Positions 13,620 through 14,551 of a DNA stretch of 14,551 nucleotides are shown in pieces. Positions within the stretch are counted from its first letter, which is position 1. Each line of letters opens with the position of its first letter. The notes beneath the pieces were generated by a model. That model worked only from the letters and a program-made list of their open reading frames with translations. It was not told where the DNA came from and did no database searches. The stretch spans positions 1 to 14,551 of the forward strand of contig CAYRMN010000029.1 of NCBI GenBank assembly GCA_964425575.1. Direction: 5' to 3'. Made by a program: the position numbers and the translations under genes. Source of the DNA: CAYRMN01 sp964425575 (GTDB lineage: Bacteria; Patescibacteriota; Patescibacteriia; 2-12-FULL-60-25).

Positions 13620-14263
13620 AGCGGTTTTCGGGAAATTGTGAGCCAACCATACGTGATTCGAGGATTTCGATCAAATCGATCGCCCAACCAAATCAACGGG
13701 GCGCAGATCAATCGAACAACACGAAATCTATTGAATGGAATGAATAGTGTTCCAAATACAGACCAGGCTCCACCAATGGGCAGTGTAAAGATATCTACAA
13801 AACCCGCTTCTCTCAGAATTTTCTCAGCCCCCTCATGAGTCCAGCGATGATAATCGTGTGGCTCTGGGGTCTCCGGAAAAAAGAATGGGAAGGTAGCGAT
13901 AAATTCGCCGCCAGGCTTTAGTACCGTCAGTATATTCTGAAGAGAGCGATATGGATCGTGCAAGATATACAGCATATTAATCGCCAAAACTCCATGAAAA
14001 TGCTCTGCTGGAAAGGGCAAGGGAACATCCGCATCGACGCACACAATCCTTGACGGATCAGAGGGACGTGCATCAGTCGCGATCCGCTGAAAATCAGACG
14101 ATAGAAATCGAAGATAACTCGGATTGATTCCTCCTCCAATATCTAACCAACAACCACGTCGAGATGGTAGAATTTGAGAAAACCATTCATTCAGGCACGC
14201 ACGTCCAAAAGTCTTTCCATACAGAATCTCGCGAAACCAAACTCTCAATGTATACCCATTCAT
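13616..14263 (-). CDS. SAM methyltransferase (Methyltransf_11-like)
   Basis: This 215-residue class I methyltransferase has motif I as LDIGGG (40-45), an acidic residue after the second strand (ATDARPSD), VDADVPLPFPAEHFHGVLAINMLYILHDP as motifs III-IV and LKPGGE (115-120). HDYHRWTHEGAEKILREAGF (136-155) is the usual C-terminal substrate-side block. The end has two hydrophobic stretches (FGTLFIPFN and RLICAPLIWLG) that could touch the membrane. Both ends overlap neighbours by 4 bp (ATGA at 13616-13619 and 14260-14263). AAGGA lies only one base before the ATG, too close for a typical Shine-Dalgarno motif. The substrate is unknown. Confidence 0.88.
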   Translation of the reverse strand: MNGYTLRVWFREILYGKTFGRACLNEWFSQILPSRRGCWLDIGGGINPSYLRFLSSDFQRIATDARPSDPSRIVCVDADVPLPFPAEHFHGVLAINMLYILHDPYRSLQNILTVLKPGGEFIATFPFFFPETPEPHDYHRWTHEGAEKILREAGFVDIFTLPIGGAWSVFGTLFIPFNRFRVVRLICAPLIWLGDRFDRNPRITYGWLTISRKPL

Positions 14264-14551
14264 GTCCTTTCGTTGGCCTTCCTTGATCCCACCGCATCAT
14301 CATTTGTCGCGAATACCAAGAAGGATAGAGCAAACAACGATGGCCATGTTCCCGCAAGAAACTTCATGATGTAACCAATGCATGGTATTTGCTCCCAAAA
14401 AGTATTATAGGCAAAACGTTCAACTCGCCAGCCCGTTTTCTTTAGGACTGCTCCTAGCGTCACTGCGTTGAACCAGTAAACATGCCCTTTCTTGGGTTGG
14501 TTATTTTCTGGGACAATCCCATGTAGAACTTGCCATCGTGCAGGAATAGAA
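14260..14551 (-). CDS. C-terminal part of a third methyltransferase (partial)
   Basis: This frame is open from the TGA at 14260-14262 to the window edge with no stop, so the gene begins outside. Upstream of the GTG at 14463 the translation continues with SIPARWQVLHGIVPENN and GHVYWFNAVTLGAVLKKTGWRVERF. The pattern 'H-V-x-x-F...T-L-x-x-L-L-x-x-x-G-F/W-x-V' is typical of the C-terminal end of Methyltransf_11/23-type enzymes, where the last strand is followed by FALSFLVFATNDD. The ATGA overlap with the next gene supports that it is real. I cannot see the SAM-binding motif, so the family call is by pattern. Confidence 0.68.
   Translation of the reverse strand, partial: SIPARWQVLHGIVPENNQPKKGHVYWFNAVTLGAVLKKTGWRVERFAYNTFWEQIPCIGYIMKFLAGTWPSLFALSFLVFATNDDAVGSRKANERT

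Overview
The window most likely comes from an uncultured bacterium, possibly of the Candidate Phyla Radiation (Patescibacteria). This is an inference. Supporting points are the compact gene packing, the almost complete absence of Shine-Dalgarno motifs, an RNase HII with archaeal-type motifs, a small Cys-containing protein family (512-949) that I associate with such genomes, and dispersed palindromic repeats in the gaps. UGA acts as an ordinary stop codon: many genes end in TGA, several in ATGA start/stop overlaps. This argues against the Gracilibacteria/Absconditabacteria code. No rRNA or ribosomal protein is present to fix the taxonomy.

Layout. (1) 1-456: RNA region on the plus strand. The 3' part of tRNA-Phe(GAA) is followed by a complete tRNA-Ile(GAT), and each is followed by a hairpin terminator with the same GCACAAC loop. 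Between them lies about 260 nt with strong inverted repeats, which I read as a candidate structured RNA of unknown class. (2) 512-5335: housekeeping genes. These are a small conserved Cys-containing protein, a minus-strand group (DUF1059-like protein, inorganic pyrophosphatase, HExxH metallopeptidase, 3-Cys ferredoxin, FNR-like flavoprotein), and plus-strand RNase HII and HflX. Three palindromic repeat elements sit in the gaps. (3) 5324-14551: a cell-surface polysaccharide locus. It holds an extended-SDR nucleotide-sugar epimerase, a short nucleotide-sugar dehydrogenase, a hexapeptide acyltransferase, a Wzx-like flippase (plus strand), a FemAB/GNAT-like acyltransferase, a NodB-type polysaccharide deacetylase, a GT4 glycosyltransferase, an APH-fold kinase and three successive SAM methyltransferases. 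The last methyltransferase runs off the window.

How the genes fit together. The epimerase and dehydrogenase probably supply activated (uronic) sugars. The glycosyltransferase assembles a glycan, the acyltransferases, deacetylase, kinase and methyltransferases decorate or cap it, and the flippase moves lipid-linked units across the membrane. From the window's right edge to 8888 the minus-strand genes are joined by 4-nt ATGA overlaps or gaps of 1-7 nt, so they look like one operon. The overlapping methyltransferase and kinase genes recall the chain-terminating kinase/methyltransferase WbdD of O-antigen systems, here as separate proteins. No priming transferase, polymerase or ligase is visible, so the locus probably continues to the right.

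The observations I rate highest are the candidate structured RNA at 220-346, the adjacent kinase-methyltransferase pair, the archaeal-like RNase HII, the dehydrogenase lacking its C-terminal domain, and the near absence of Shine-Dalgarno sequences.
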